DNA of 64,000 nt from Mesorhizobium sp. (GTDB lineage: Bacteria; Pseudomonadota; Alphaproteobacteria; Rhizobiales; Rhizobiaceae): assembly GCF_016793485.1 (NCBI RefSeq), contig NZ_JAEULZ010000033.1, forward strand, positions 50,960 through 114,959, in the 5' to 3' direction. Made by a program: the position numbers and the translations under genes. Below the pieces are notes generated by a model. It did not search any database. It saw only the letters and a program-made list of their open reading frames with translations, and was not told the DNA's origin. Position 1 is the first letter of the stretch; every line of letters starts with the position of its first letter. Positions 9,085-17,916 of the stretch are shown here, piece after piece.

Positions 9085-10545
9085 TCAGCCGGCACCCATC
9101 GCGGATACGAGATCCTGCCGGGTGGTGCGTCTCGTATCCAGTTCCTTCACGATGCGGCCGCGGAGCATCACCAGGATGCGGTCCGCCATCAGCATCACTT
9201 CGTCGAGGTCGTCGGTAGCGAGCAGGATCGCGCTGCCGCGCTCCGCCAGCTTGAAGATCTCGTTATGCAGTTCGACTGCCGCCTTGACGTCGACCCCGAC
9301 GGTCGGCGCCTCGATCACGTAGAGCGACGGGTTGGAGACCATCTCGCGGCCGAATACCGCCTTCTGCTGGTTGCCGCCGCTGAGCTGGCCGATTTTCTGT
9401 TCTGTGCCGGCGGTCTTGATCTGCAGCCGGCCAACCACGTCCGCGCCGGTTGTTTCCATTGCGCGGAGCGGCAGGAGCGACAAGATCGAGCGCTCGCGCA
9501 GAAAGCCGATCGCAATGTTGGTGCCGACCGGCAGTTCGGCAAAGATGCCTTCCGCTCGCCGGTTTTCCGGAACGAAACCGATGCGCGTCCGCCCTGCATC
9601 GCCATGCGCCGAGATGTACCCGCGGGCGGGAATCTGGCCGATGATGCTGCGCGTCACCTCGTGCCTGCCGGAGCCGAGATGCCCGACGATGCCGACGATC
9701 TCGCCGCCTGCGATGTCGAAGGACACGTCTTCGAAGGTCGGCCCGCTGAGTCCCTTGACCGACAACGCGGTCGCGCCGAGCGTCGGCTGCTTTCGCTTCG
9801 CCGGGCCGTGCACGTCGCTGCCAACCATGGTGCGGCTCAACTCGCCGACAGTGGTTGCCGACGTCTGGGTCGTGACCATCATGCGTCCGTCGCGCATGAC
9901 GCTGGCGCGATCGGCCACTGCCATGACTTCATCGAGATAGTGCGTCACGAAGACGATCAGCTTGCCGGAGGCGCGCAGCGTGGCGAATACGTCGAACAGG
10001 CGCTCGCGGTCGCGCAGTCCCAGGCGGGCGGTCGGCTCGTCGAAGATCATGACCCGGCTACCCAACGCAATCACCCGCGCGATCTGCGTCAGTTGCTGGG
10101 CGCCCGCGGGCAGTTTGCGCACGACCGCGTCCGGCTCGATTCCGAGTTTGTATTCGTTAAGCAGCGCGCCTGCCGCCTCGATGAGCTTTCTGCGCGAAAT
10201 CCGCTGCCAGAGCGGGCGACCGTCCGCCAGGTGCAGGTTCTCGAAACCGAGATAGATGTTCTCGGCCACCGTCATTTCGGGGACAAGGTCGAACTCCTGG
10301 TGGACGATGCCGATGCCCGACAGAAGCGCCGTCTTCGGGGTCGAGAGGTCGATGCGCCTTTCGTCGAGCAGCGTCTGGCCCTCGGCGTCGGGATAAAGCC
10401 CGCCAAGTACCTTGATGAGCGTCGACTTGCCCGCGCCATTGGCGCCGAGCAGTGCATGCACCTCGCATGGCGTCACCTCGAAATCGACCCGGTCGAGCAC
10501 CTGCACGCCTGAAAAGCTCTTCGAGATACCGCGCATCGTCAGCAT
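9085..10545 (-). CDS. Sugar ABC transporter ATPase, RbsA/MglA type with two nucleotide-binding domains
   Basis: A cytoplasmic ATPase of about 486 residues with two tandem domains. Domain 1 has Walker A GANGAGKST (near residue 38) and Walker B VMIFDEPTARLG; its signature is the unusual PAGAQQLTQIARV. Domain 2 has the degenerate GHLGSGRHEV typical of RbsA second domains and a good LSGGNQQKAVFGREM signature, but its Walker B reads YVIEAPTVGVD, where Asp-Glu is Glu-Ala, so the catalytic glutamate is missing. I placed the start at ATG 10545; the frame is open further upstream but there runs antisense-frame through the permease gene. It works with the 10551-11519 permease and the 11596-12576 binding protein. 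Confidence 0.92.
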   Translation of the reverse strand: MLTMRGISKSFSGVQVLDRVDFEVTPCEVHALLGANGAGKSTLIKVLGGLYPDAEGQTLLDERRIDLSTPKTALLSGIGIVHQEFDLVPEMTVAENIYLGFENLHLADGRPLWQRISRRKLIEAAGALLNEYKLGIEPDAVVRKLPAGAQQLTQIARVIALGSRVMIFDEPTARLGLRDRERLFDVFATLRASGKLIVFVTHYLDEVMAVADRASVMRDGRMMVTTQTSATTVGELSRTMVGSDVHGPAKRKQPTLGATALSVKGLSGPTFEDVSFDIAGGEIVGIVGHLGSGRHEVTRSIIGQIPARGYISAHGDAGRTRIGFVPENRRAEGIFAELPVGTNIAIGFLRERSILSLLPLRAMETTGADVVGRLQIKTAGTEQKIGQLSGGNQQKAVFGREMVSNPSLYVIEAPTVGVDVKAAVELHNEIFKLAERGSAILLATDDLDEVMLMADRILVMLRGRIVKELDTRRTTRQDLVSAMGAG

Positions 10546-10550
10546 GGCAG

Positions 10551-11519
10551 CTACCTGACGATCGAGCGGGCGTCGCGATTGCCCCAGGTGCTGAAGCCGA
10601 CGGCGAGAAGCAGGATGAGGCCGGTAACGCCGGTCTGCCAGAACGGCGAGACATTGTAGAGGTTGAGGCCGTTGCCAATTGCGGTGAGCAGGAGAACTCC
10701 CAGCACGGTGCCGAAAATGGACCCCTTGCCGCCGCCCAGCGCCGCGCCGCCGATGACGGCCGCGGTGATCGCCTGGAGCTCGTAGTTCACTCCGGCATTG
10801 GGCAGTGCCGATGCGGTTCGCGACGACAGCAGAAGCCCGCCCACGCCTGCCAGCACGCTGCACAGCGCGTAGGACAGGATCTTGACCTTGACGACCGGCA
10901 GGCCGGCCAGCAGCGCAGCCTTCTCGTTGCCGCCGATGGCAAAGACATACTGGCCGAAGATCGAGCGTCGCAGCAGCAGCGCCACCGCGACAGCGAGCAA
11001 GGCAAACAGCAGGCCCGCGACCGGCATGCCGAACAGAGATCCCTGCAGGAATTCGGCGAATGTGTAGCCCGGTCCTTCCGCGTAAACGAGTTGGCCCTCT
11101 GTGACTATGAGGACGAACCCGCGCACCAGGCTGAGCATGCCAAGCGTGGCGATCAGCGGCGTTATGTTGAACTTGGTGATGAGGATGCCGTTGATCGCGC
11201 CGACGATCGCGCAGGCTGCCAGCGCCGCAAGAACGCCGAGAAGAACCACGCTGCCACCGTCTCCGCCGGCAAAGACCAGGTAGCAGATCACGCCGGCAAG
11301 TGCCGCGACCGTGCCGACCGACAGGTCGAATCCGCCGAGGATGAGCACCAGCGTCTGCCCGACGGCAAGGACGCCGATGATGGACGCCTGCTGCCAGAGG
11401 TTGAACAGATTGCCCGGCTGCCGGAACACGGGGTTCACGACGAAAAGAACCATGATCGGCAGCAACAGGATGAGGAAGATGCCCCACCGATGCCAGTAGC
11501 TGAGCAGCTTGTGAGACAT
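10551..11519 (-). CDS. Sugar ABC transporter permease, RbsC type
   Basis: An inner-membrane permease of about 322 residues. It begins MSHKLLSYWHRWGIFLILLL and contains the RbsC signature VLAVGQTLVLILGGFDLSVG, followed by eight or so hydrophobic helices and the late GGAALGGGKGSIFGTVLG motif. The ATG at 11519 follows AAGGGA; an upstream in-frame ATG at 11561 would read through an intergenic hairpin and was rejected. It is five bases from the ATPase start, so the two are coupled. Confidence 0.93.
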   Translation of the reverse strand: MSHKLLSYWHRWGIFLILLLPIMVLFVVNPVFRQPGNLFNLWQQASIIGVLAVGQTLVLILGGFDLSVGTVAALAGVICYLVFAGGDGGSVVLLGVLAALAACAIVGAINGILITKFNITPLIATLGMLSLVRGFVLIVTEGQLVYAEGPGYTFAEFLQGSLFGMPVAGLLFALLAVAVALLLRRSIFGQYVFAIGGNEKAALLAGLPVVKVKILSYALCSVLAGVGGLLLSSRTASALPNAGVNYELQAITAAVIGGAALGGGKGSIFGTVLGVLLLTAIGNGLNLYNVSPFWQTGVTGLILLLAVGFSTWGNRDARSIVR

Positions 11520-11548
11520 TCGGTTCAGTTCCCTTTGCACCAGACGAT

Positions 11549-11577
11549 TCCCCGGCGGCACGACTGCCGTCCGGGGA
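11549..11577 (-). terminator. Hairpin between binding-protein and permease genes
   Basis: Arms TCCCCGG + CGGCA (11549-11560) and TGCCG + CCGGGGA (11565-11577) pair over 12 base pairs around a CGAC loop, with one bulged base. No T-run follows. In importer operons such hairpins usually protect binding-protein mRNA or cut read-through, giving more binding protein than membrane subunits. Confidence 0.6.
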
Positions 11578-11595
11578 CGATCCTCGCGGTCTCGA

Positions 11596-12576
11596 TCAGA
11601 ACGGCGTGAACTCCGCCAGATTGGCCTTCGTGCAGGTCGGCAGCGGGACTACTGCATCCGCCGGCACCGTCGTGAAGTCCGGCGCCATCTTGGGCATCGC
11701 CGTCATCACGACGGAGCCGAGCGTGCCCGGATCCTGAATGATGACGCCATACTCCCAGCCGTTTTCGATCGCTTCCTTGGTCTGCACCGTGAGTTCGCCC
11801 CCGGTGAACAACACGTCGGTCCGGTTCGCGGTCTTGTGGGCATAGCGCGCCGCTGGTACCTCGACCATACCGCCCCAGCCGTGGATCAGGTGGAGCTGGC
11901 CGGGGCCGAACTTCTGCAGCAGGTCCTGCGTGCCGGACAGGCCCTTGTCGGGGCTCCATTCGGTGACGACCTCGGCAACGACCTCGATATCTGACCGTGC
12001 CGAGATGACGGACATGATGCCGTCGCGGCGCAGCCGATCCGGCGCACCCCCTGGCAGGCCGCGCAGGAATGCGATCTTGAACGGCCCTGCCTGGCCAGAC
12101 TGCTCCAGCGCCTCGACGATGAGTTTGCCCATGTTGACGCCGAATTCCATGTCGTCGGCGCCGATGTAGGGGTAACCCTCGACCTTGCCGCCGACAGCGA
12201 CGACCGGCACGCCGGCGCTCGTGGCCTGCTTCGCGGCCGGGATGATGCCACGGACATCGATGGGCGCCACGCAGATCACGTCGACCTTCTGGACGACGAA
12301 CTCGGCGACTTGCTGGGCTTGCATCGCGGCATCCCACTTCGCCTCGACCAGGCGCAGATCGATGTTGTTGGCTGCCGCGGTGTCTCGCAGCGCGTTTGAC
12401 AGCGGCACCGCAAACGGGATCGAGAGGTCCCACAGAGTGAAGCCGATCGTCAGCTTCTCGGTCTGTGCGAAAGCGTTGGATGCCACCATCGCGGCGGACA
12501 GGCCCATGCCGGCGGCAACAGCGTTCATAAAGAGTTCGCGGCGGTTCATGCCACGCTTGCTGGATTTATTGTTCAT
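11596..12576 (-). CDS. Sugar ABC transporter substrate-binding protein (RbsB/periplasmic-binding type)
   Basis: A periplasmic binding protein of about 326 residues, type I fold. It starts MNNKSSKRGMNRRELFMNAV with a twin-arginine-like motif and a hydrophobic stretch ending SNAFAQTEK, a likely signal cut. The mature part begins LTIGFTLWDLSIPFAVPLS, and VDVICVAPIDVRGIIPAAKQA is the hinge motif of sugar-binding members. ATG 12576 follows AAGGGGAAAC; an earlier in-frame start lacks a ribosome site. It is the first gene of the 12576-to-8005 operon, behind the LacI-type operator at 12669. The sugar is unknown. Confidence 0.92.
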   Translation of the reverse strand: MNNKSSKRGMNRRELFMNAVAAGMGLSAAMVASNAFAQTEKLTIGFTLWDLSIPFAVPLSNALRDTAAANNIDLRLVEAKWDAAMQAQQVAEFVVQKVDVICVAPIDVRGIIPAAKQATSAGVPVVAVGGKVEGYPYIGADDMEFGVNMGKLIVEALEQSGQAGPFKIAFLRGLPGGAPDRLRRDGIMSVISARSDIEVVAEVVTEWSPDKGLSGTQDLLQKFGPGQLHLIHGWGGMVEVPAARYAHKTANRTDVLFTGGELTVQTKEAIENGWEYGVIIQDPGTLGSVVMTAMPKMAPDFTTVPADAVVPLPTCTKANLAEFTPF

Positions 12577-12668
12577 TGTTTCCCCTTTCAAGCCGCCAGA
12601 CTCTCCCGTTCGCGCTGCGGACGGCCGCGACAGCGCGTTTTGAGGCCGCAAGCCGGCCAACAGATATT

Positions 12669-12683
12669 ACTTGAACGTTTCAG
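12669..12683. promoter_or_regulatory. LacI-type operator upstream of the sugar ABC operon
   Basis: ACTTGAACGTTTCAG, a near-palindrome centred on CG as LacI-family operators are. It lies about 95 bases upstream of the binding-protein start and matches the site at 14101 (ACTTAAACGTTAAAG) at 12 of 15 positions. The rest of the 320-base gap 12577-12896 holds no gene that I can support. Confidence 0.65.
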
Positions 12684-12896
12684 CTACTGGCTGGATATTG
12701 GTTGTCAAGAGCCCATGACACGGCATTTCTGCAGTTTGCAGGCCGATCTCGAAATTGTGTTTGCGTCGACGTCGATCGTGCCAAGCGGTTGAAAACGAAT
12801 GATATATCAGGAAGCGGCAAAAGGTAAGTTGCGTTCGATCAATTCACCGGCGGCGGGCAAGAGCTTAATCGATAAAGTCAATTGCGCGCCTGGTCG

Positions 12897-13940
12897 TCAG
12901 GTCAGGGTGGTGTCGCCGACGTTGAGTTTGACCGACAATTCGACCTTGCGCTCCTGGAACTGTCCCTCTTCCAGTCGCGATAGGATCATCTGGGCCGCCC
13001 GCTGTCCCAACTGGTAGGCGGAGGATGTGACGGTCGTCAGCAGGGGCGTCGAGTAATTCCTGAAGGCGAAGTCATTGTATCCCGTGACCTGGATCTGGTC
13101 CGGAACGCTGACATTGTTCCTGGCGAGCACCTTCAAGGCCGCTATGGCGATCTGGTCGTTGGCGCCGAGGATCGCCTGCGGCAGCGGATTGGTGTCCAGT
13201 GCCGCGGCGATGGCATCCGTCGTGGCAACGAAATCCTCCTCGTTGCACGCGACGTGCTGCAGTTGCGCATCGAGGGGCAGCGCCGAGCGCAGACCCGCTT
13301 CGCGTCGCTCGACCGCTGGCCAGTCGCGCGTCGGGCCGATCCACATCAGCCGCTTGGCGCCGCGGTCGACAACATGCTTCGTGAGCATCTGCGCGCCGCC
13401 GAAATCGTCCTGCATCACGGCGCAGGCATCGTCGATGTCGCTCGGCGCCGGTTCCTGGATGACCACGAGAGGAAGCTGCGCCCCGGCCAGCAGTCGGTAG
13501 GCTTCCGCTCGCATCTGGGGCGGCCCCGACGTCATGACGACATAGGCGTCCACACCAACCGGGCGATTGCGCAGCGCGCGCAGGTCGTCGAGCGTACGGC
13601 AACCGGTAAGCGTCACGCCATAGCCCGGTTCGACGAAGGCGTTGCAAAGCCCGGTGGCGGTGTTCGTCGTGAACGGATCTGCAAGAAAGCTGGGCGTGGC
13701 GTCCAGAATAACGAAGCCAACGGCGAATTCCCTGCTGAGCCTGAGGCTCAGCCCGCGCCGCTGCGGCTGGTAGTTCAGCGCGGCGATCGCCGTCTTGATA
13801 CGCTCTCCGGTTTCCGCGCTTACCTCTGACATCCGGCCGTTCACGACATAGGAGACGGCTGCCGCGGACACACCCGCCATGTTGGCGACGTCTTGCAGCG
13901 ATGGCCTGCGCGACTGCAGCTTGGTCCGATGCGAGTTCAT
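12897..13940 (-). CDS. LacI-family transcriptional regulator
   Basis: A 347-residue regulator. The N-terminal DNA-binding part is PSLQDVANMAGVSAAAVSYVVNGR with a hinge helix at IKTAIAALNYQPQRRG. It is followed by a periplasmic-binding-like effector domain (FAVGFVILDATPSFLADPFT, IDDACAVMQDDFGGAQMLTKHV, LPQAILGANDQIAIAALKVL). It lies between the importer operon (minus) and the epimerase unit (plus), and matched operators stand on both sides. It probably represses both until the sugar binds. Confidence 0.94.
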   Translation of the reverse strand: MNSHRTKLQSRRPSLQDVANMAGVSAAAVSYVVNGRMSEVSAETGERIKTAIAALNYQPQRRGLSLRLSREFAVGFVILDATPSFLADPFTTNTATGLCNAFVEPGYGVTLTGCRTLDDLRALRNRPVGVDAYVVMTSGPPQMRAEAYRLLAGAQLPLVVIQEPAPSDIDDACAVMQDDFGGAQMLTKHVVDRGAKRLMWIGPTRDWPAVERREAGLRSALPLDAQLQHVACNEEDFVATTDAIAAALDTNPLPQAILGANDQIAIAALKVLARNNVSVPDQIQVTGYNDFAFRNYSTPLLTTVTSSAYQLGQRAAQMILSRLEEGQFQERKVELSVKLNVGDTTLT

Positions 13941-14076
13941 GGTTTGCGGCTCACCTCCGCACTGCTCCGAGTTTCCCCGAAAGCGTGCCGTTGCACCAAC
14001 GCTTACACGATAAAGAGCCGCTAGCTAACGGAAAATCGTGTCTGTACCAAGCTGGTTCGGCGCCTTCGAACGCCAC

Positions 14077-14115
14077 TTGACAGATGGCATGCATAGAATA
14101 ACTTAAACGTTAAAG
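14077..14115 (+). promoter_or_regulatory. Promoter with overlapping LacI-type operator
   Basis: TTGACA at 14077-14082 is a perfect -35. A weak -10 (TAACTT, 14099-14104) follows after 16 bases and overlaps the operator ACTTAAACGTTAAAG at 14101-14115 (a 12/14 palindrome centred on CG). A repressor here would block polymerase directly. The epimerase gene starts about 100 bases on. The -10 is poor, so the exact promoter is uncertain; the operator match is better supported. Confidence 0.6.
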
Positions 14116-14213
14116 CCAAATCGGCCGCATAACACTGAATCGCCGACGGCTCTACCTCGCCTGCGGCGAGTCAAGTTAGGCGTCCGCAACCCTGTGAAGG
14201 CGATCGAAGCGAC

Positions 14214-15272
14214 ATGAGCGTTACGGAAAGAGCATTCGGAGAAGTCGGCGGCCAAGGCGTGGAAGCCTACACCATCGACAACGCGAACGGCCTGTCGGCG
14301 GAGGTCATTACCTTCGGTGCGCGGCTTGTTTCCATGAAGGCGCCGGGTAGGGACGGGACCTTCGCCGACGTTGTGCTTGGCTTCGACGATGTCGGCAGCT
14401 ACGTCACCACCGACACCTATTTCGGCGGTACCTGCGGTCGCTACGGAAACCGCATTGCCGGCGGTCGTATCGAACTCGACGGCGCCGTCTATGCGTTGGT
14501 CAGGAACGAAGGCCGCAACCACCTGCATGGTGGCATGAAGGGCCTCGACAAATACGTTTGGACCGCTTTCCCGGACGAGGCGAACAACGCCGTAACGTTT
14601 ACGCATGTCTCCCCGGACGGTGATCAAGGCTATCCCGGCGAAGTGGTCGTAAAGGCGCGCTACCAACTCACCGATGACAACCGGCTTGTCATCACGATGA
14701 CCGGCACGACGGATCGGCCGACACTGCTCAACATGGTTAATCACGCTTACTGGAACGCGGCTGGTCATGCCTCGGGCGATCTGCGCGAACAGACGCTGGT
14801 CGTCGAGGCCGACTTCTACACTCCGGTCGATGGCGAGTTGCTGGCGACCGGAGAAATCGTTTCGGTCGCTGGCACCCCCTTCGACTTTAGGCAAGAGAAG
14901 ACGATCGGCCGCGATCTCGACAAGGTAGCGAACTCCGGCGTCGGGCATTTGAGCGGCGGCGGCTATGACCACAACTGGGTGCTGAATGGCGCGGCCGGCG
15001 GATTGCATCCCGTTGCGACGCTGGTGGATCCACGTTCCGGCCGCGGCCTGTCGCTGCGCGCCACCGAGCCGGGCGTTCAGATCTACACAGGCGGCTATCT
15101 GTCAGCCGAGGTCGTAGGCAAGGGCAACCAGCCCTACTGCCCCTATGCAGGCCTGACCTTCGAGACACAGAAATTCCCCGGCTCGCCAACCTTCGCCCAT
15201 TTCCCATCCACGCGGCTCGACCCCGGCCAGGTCTACGAGCATGTCATGGAATACCGGTTCTTCACGCGCTGA
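14214..15272 (+). CDS. galM: Aldose 1-epimerase
   Basis: A 352-residue GalM-family mutarotase that interconverts alpha and beta aldoses. Visible motifs: CGRYGNRIAGGRIELDG, NHLHGGMKGLDKYVW with the first catalytic histidine, MVNHAYWNAAGH with the second, GYDHNWVLNG, and the C-terminal Glu in FETQKFPGSPT. No signal peptide, so cytosolic. It opens the divergent unit 14214-18573 and is separated from the FAD oxidoreductase by one base. The family is certain; which aldose it serves is unknown. Confidence 0.93.
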   Translation: MSVTERAFGEVGGQGVEAYTIDNANGLSAEVITFGARLVSMKAPGRDGTFADVVLGFDDVGSYVTTDTYFGGTCGRYGNRIAGGRIELDGAVYALVRNEGRNHLHGGMKGLDKYVWTAFPDEANNAVTFTHVSPDGDQGYPGEVVVKARYQLTDDNRLVITMTGTTDRPTLLNMVNHAYWNAAGHASGDLREQTLVVEADFYTPVDGELLATGEIVSVAGTPFDFRQEKTIGRDLDKVANSGVGHLSGGGYDHNWVLNGAAGGLHPVATLVDPRSGRGLSLRATEPGVQIYTGGYLSAEVVGKGNQPYCPYAGLTFETQKFPGSPTFAHFPSTRLDPGQVYEHVMEYRFFTR

Positions 15273-15273
15273 G

Positions 15274-17004
15274 ATGGGAGCATCTTCCTTGGCAAGCACC
15301 AAAAGATACGACGCGGTAGTGATAGGGGCCGGCCACAACGGGCTCGTCTGCGCCAACTATCTTGCCCGTGCCGGCCTCTCGGTTGCCGTGCTTGAGGCTC
15401 GCCATGTCATTGGCGGCGCCTGTGTCAGCGAGGAATTGATTCCGGGCTCGATGTGGTCGTCCTGTTCCTTCGTGCAGGGCATGCTACGCCCAGAGATCAT
15501 CTCCGACCTAGAACTCGGCAAGCACGGCCTCGTGTCAAAGTCGCCGGATGTCCAGGGCTTAGCCTTGTGGGACGACGGCGATCACTTCTTTCTCCATAAG
15601 GATCTCGACCGCACGCTGGCCTCCATCGACAAGCATAGCAAGGGCGACGGGGAAAACTTCCTGCGCTTTGCCTCGCGCATGAAGCGCTTCGGCGATGTCA
15701 CGCGCGACGTGCTCCTGTCCGAGCCGATGTCGCGCGGCGACTTCATCAAGCTCTTCGAGGACGAGGGCGAGCACGAACTTCTGCAGGATTTCGTCTTTTC
15801 GTCGGCGCGCGAACTGACCGAGAAATATGTCAAGTCCGACCGCCTGCGCGGCTACATGAACTTCCTTGGCATGGTTTCGACTTGGGGCGGACCTTCCACG
15901 CCGGGAACGGCCTATGTCTATGGCTATCACGCGCAGGGCGAGTTCGACGGAATTCTGGGGCGCTGGGCCTTGCCGGTTGGCGGCATGGGCGCCATCACGA
16001 GTGCGCTCGCTGCCAGTGCCATGGCGCATGGCGCTGTCATCCGGACCGACGCGGCGGTGGCGAGCGTCAAAGTCAGCGGCGATGAGGCGAACGGTGTGGT
16101 GCTGGCGTCCGGCGAGGAGATCGACGCGGGGCTGGTTGTGTCCAATGCCGACCCCAAACGCTCCTTGCTCACATTCCTCGACCGCAAGCATCTGCCCGAC
16201 CGTGTCCGCGCTGCAGCGGAAGGCATCGACCAGAAAGGCTCGATGGCGCGCATCCACCTCTTGATCGACCAATTGCCGCAATATGTCGGTTTCGGCTCCA
16301 GCAGGCCGGGGCCGGAACATGCCGGCCATGCCATCCTCGGAGGCAGCATTGAGCTATTCGAGCAGGCGTGGGAGGCCGAGCGGCGCGGCACCTTTGCCGA
16401 CGACTACGTCATCGAAGCCCTGATCCACTCGATTACCGATCCGAGCGTCTGCGAGCCGGGCCACCACACGCTGGCGCTCGGGGTGCAGCAGCTCCCCTAC
16501 GATCTGGCGGAAGGCACCTGGGACACCCGCCGCGAAGAGTGGCTGGACTGCGTCTGCGAGATGCTCTTTCGCTACGCACCGAATCTGCGCGGCCATATCG
16601 TCGGCCGCAACGTCGTCACCCCGCTCGACCTCGAGCGCACATACAACTTGACCGGCGGCAACATTTTCCAGGCATCCATGGTGGGGCTGCAGCAATTGCT
16701 CGACGCGCGGCCGCTCTGGGCGGCGGGGCATTACCGCACGCCGGTCACCAACTACTATCTGTGCGGCGCGGGCACGCACCCTGGCGGCGGCGTGACCGGT
16801 GCGCCGGGTCATAACGCGGCGATGCGCATCCTCGCCGATCTGCGCGGCGAAACGAATGTCCGTCAGGTTCGGACGCGGGCGGGCGGCAAGACGTTTATCG
16901 ACAGCATCATGGAAACCGGCATCGGGCAGAGGGTCGGTTATCGGATTGCGAAGTCGCGGGGCTTTCGGTCGCTGACCAAGCATTTGTCCAAGACCAAGCG
17001 CTGA
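15274..17004 (+). CDS. FAD-dependent oxidoreductase, phytoene desaturase/PYROXD2-like
   Basis: A protein of about 576 residues of the phytoene-desaturase-like flavoprotein group. The N-terminal FAD motif is DAVVIGAGHNGLVCANYLA with VLEARHVIGGACVSEEL closing the second strand. The C-terminal flavin-contact region is YLCGAGTHPGGGVTGAPGHNAA, the signature of this family. I placed the start at ATG 15274, directly after the epimerase stop. The family also contains carotenoid enzymes and uncharacterised oxidoreductases, and no carotenoid genes are nearby. A role in oxidising the imported sugar or derivative is inferred from the operon. Confidence 0.88.
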   Translation: MGASSLASTKRYDAVVIGAGHNGLVCANYLARAGLSVAVLEARHVIGGACVSEELIPGSMWSSCSFVQGMLRPEIISDLELGKHGLVSKSPDVQGLALWDDGDHFFLHKDLDRTLASIDKHSKGDGENFLRFASRMKRFGDVTRDVLLSEPMSRGDFIKLFEDEGEHELLQDFVFSSARELTEKYVKSDRLRGYMNFLGMVSTWGGPSTPGTAYVYGYHAQGEFDGILGRWALPVGGMGAITSALAASAMAHGAVIRTDAAVASVKVSGDEANGVVLASGEEIDAGLVVSNADPKRSLLTFLDRKHLPDRVRAAAEGIDQKGSMARIHLLIDQLPQYVGFGSSRPGPEHAGHAILGGSIELFEQAWEAERRGTFADDYVIEALIHSITDPSVCEPGHHTLALGVQQLPYDLAEGTWDTRREEWLDCVCEMLFRYAPNLRGHIVGRNVVTPLDLERTYNLTGGNIFQASMVGLQQLLDARPLWAAGHYRTPVTNYYLCGAGTHPGGGVTGAPGHNAAMRILADLRGETNVRQVRTRAGGKTFIDSIMETGIGQRVGYRIAKSRGFRSLTKHLSKTKR

Positions 17005-17078
17005 CGCCGGACCGTCTTTTTTGAGCACCGGTCGGAATTTTTGGCCGGACAGCTTTCGAGCATCGAAAGGAGAGCATC

Positions 17079-17861
17079 GTGGAACGCGGAATCATGGAGG
17101 GAACGGCCCGCTATCCGAGCCTGCAAGACAAGGTGGTGTTCGTCACCGGCGGTGCCTCCGGCATCGGCCGCAGCATAGTCGAACACTTCCACGACCAAGG
17201 CAGCCGGGTCGTCTTCATCGATATCGACGAAAAGGCTGGACGGATACTTTCTGACGAGCTGACGGCGAAGGGTGGCCACAGGCCGCGTTTCGAACTCTGC
17301 GACCTGCGTGACGTGAACAAGCTTGGCGCGGTGATCGACCGCGTTGGCGAGGAGGTCGGCCCGATCACGGTTCTGGTCAACAATGCCGGCAACGACGACA
17401 GGCACAGCCTGGAAGACGTGACGCCGGACTATTTCGACGACCGCGTCTCGGTCAACCTCAAGCACCAGCTCTTCGCCGCCAAACATGTGCGCCACCAGAT
17501 GAAGAAGGCCGGCGGCGGCTCAATCGTCAATTTCAGCTCGATCACCTGGATGGTCGCTGACGGCGACTGCGTCGTCTACGTCACGTCGAAGGCTGCGGTG
17601 GTCGGGCTGACGCGCGCCCTTGCCACCGAACTCGGAGGCGAGAACATCCGCGTCAACGCCATCGCGCCCGGCTGGGTGATGACCGAGCGCCAGGTCTCAC
17701 TGTGGCTTGACGACAAGGGCGAGCGGCAGATCGAGGACAGGCAGGCGCTCAAAGCGCGTCTCCATTCGCCCGACATCGCACGGATGGCGCTATTCCTCGG
17801 TGCCGACGACAGCCGCATGTGCTCGAAACAGACTTTCATCGTCGACGCCGGCTGGATCTGA
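17079..17861 (+). CDS. Short-chain dehydrogenase/reductase
   Basis: A 260-residue SDR. The cofactor motif is VFVTGGASGIGRSIVEHF; FIDIDEKAG after the second strand has an acidic residue, favouring NAD. VLVNNAGNDDRHS is the NNAG motif. The active site is Ser in VNFSSITW and YVTSK. The start is a GTG with AAGGAGA six bases before it; an ATG at 17094 is possible. It follows the FAD oxidoreductase by 74 bases in the same unit. SDRs of this type are often sugar or polyol dehydrogenases, but the substrate is inferred. Confidence 0.91.
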   Translation: MERGIMEGTARYPSLQDKVVFVTGGASGIGRSIVEHFHDQGSRVVFIDIDEKAGRILSDELTAKGGHRPRFELCDLRDVNKLGAVIDRVGEEVGPITVLVNNAGNDDRHSLEDVTPDYFDDRVSVNLKHQLFAAKHVRHQMKKAGGGSIVNFSSITWMVADGDCVVYVTSKAAVVGLTRALATELGGENIRVNAIAPGWVMTERQVSLWLDDKGERQIEDRQALKARLHSPDIARMALFLGADDSRMCSKQTFIVDAGWI

Positions 17862-17916
17862 GATCCATTGCACCCTGCGTCGCCGGCCTCCCAACACATT
17901 ACAAACGGGGTTTTAC

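Noticed and set aside
8374-10512. A 712-codon open frame on the plus strand
   Set aside because: It is antisense to the lactonase and sugar ABC ATPase genes, which have clear family motifs; long antisense frames are common in high-GC DNA.
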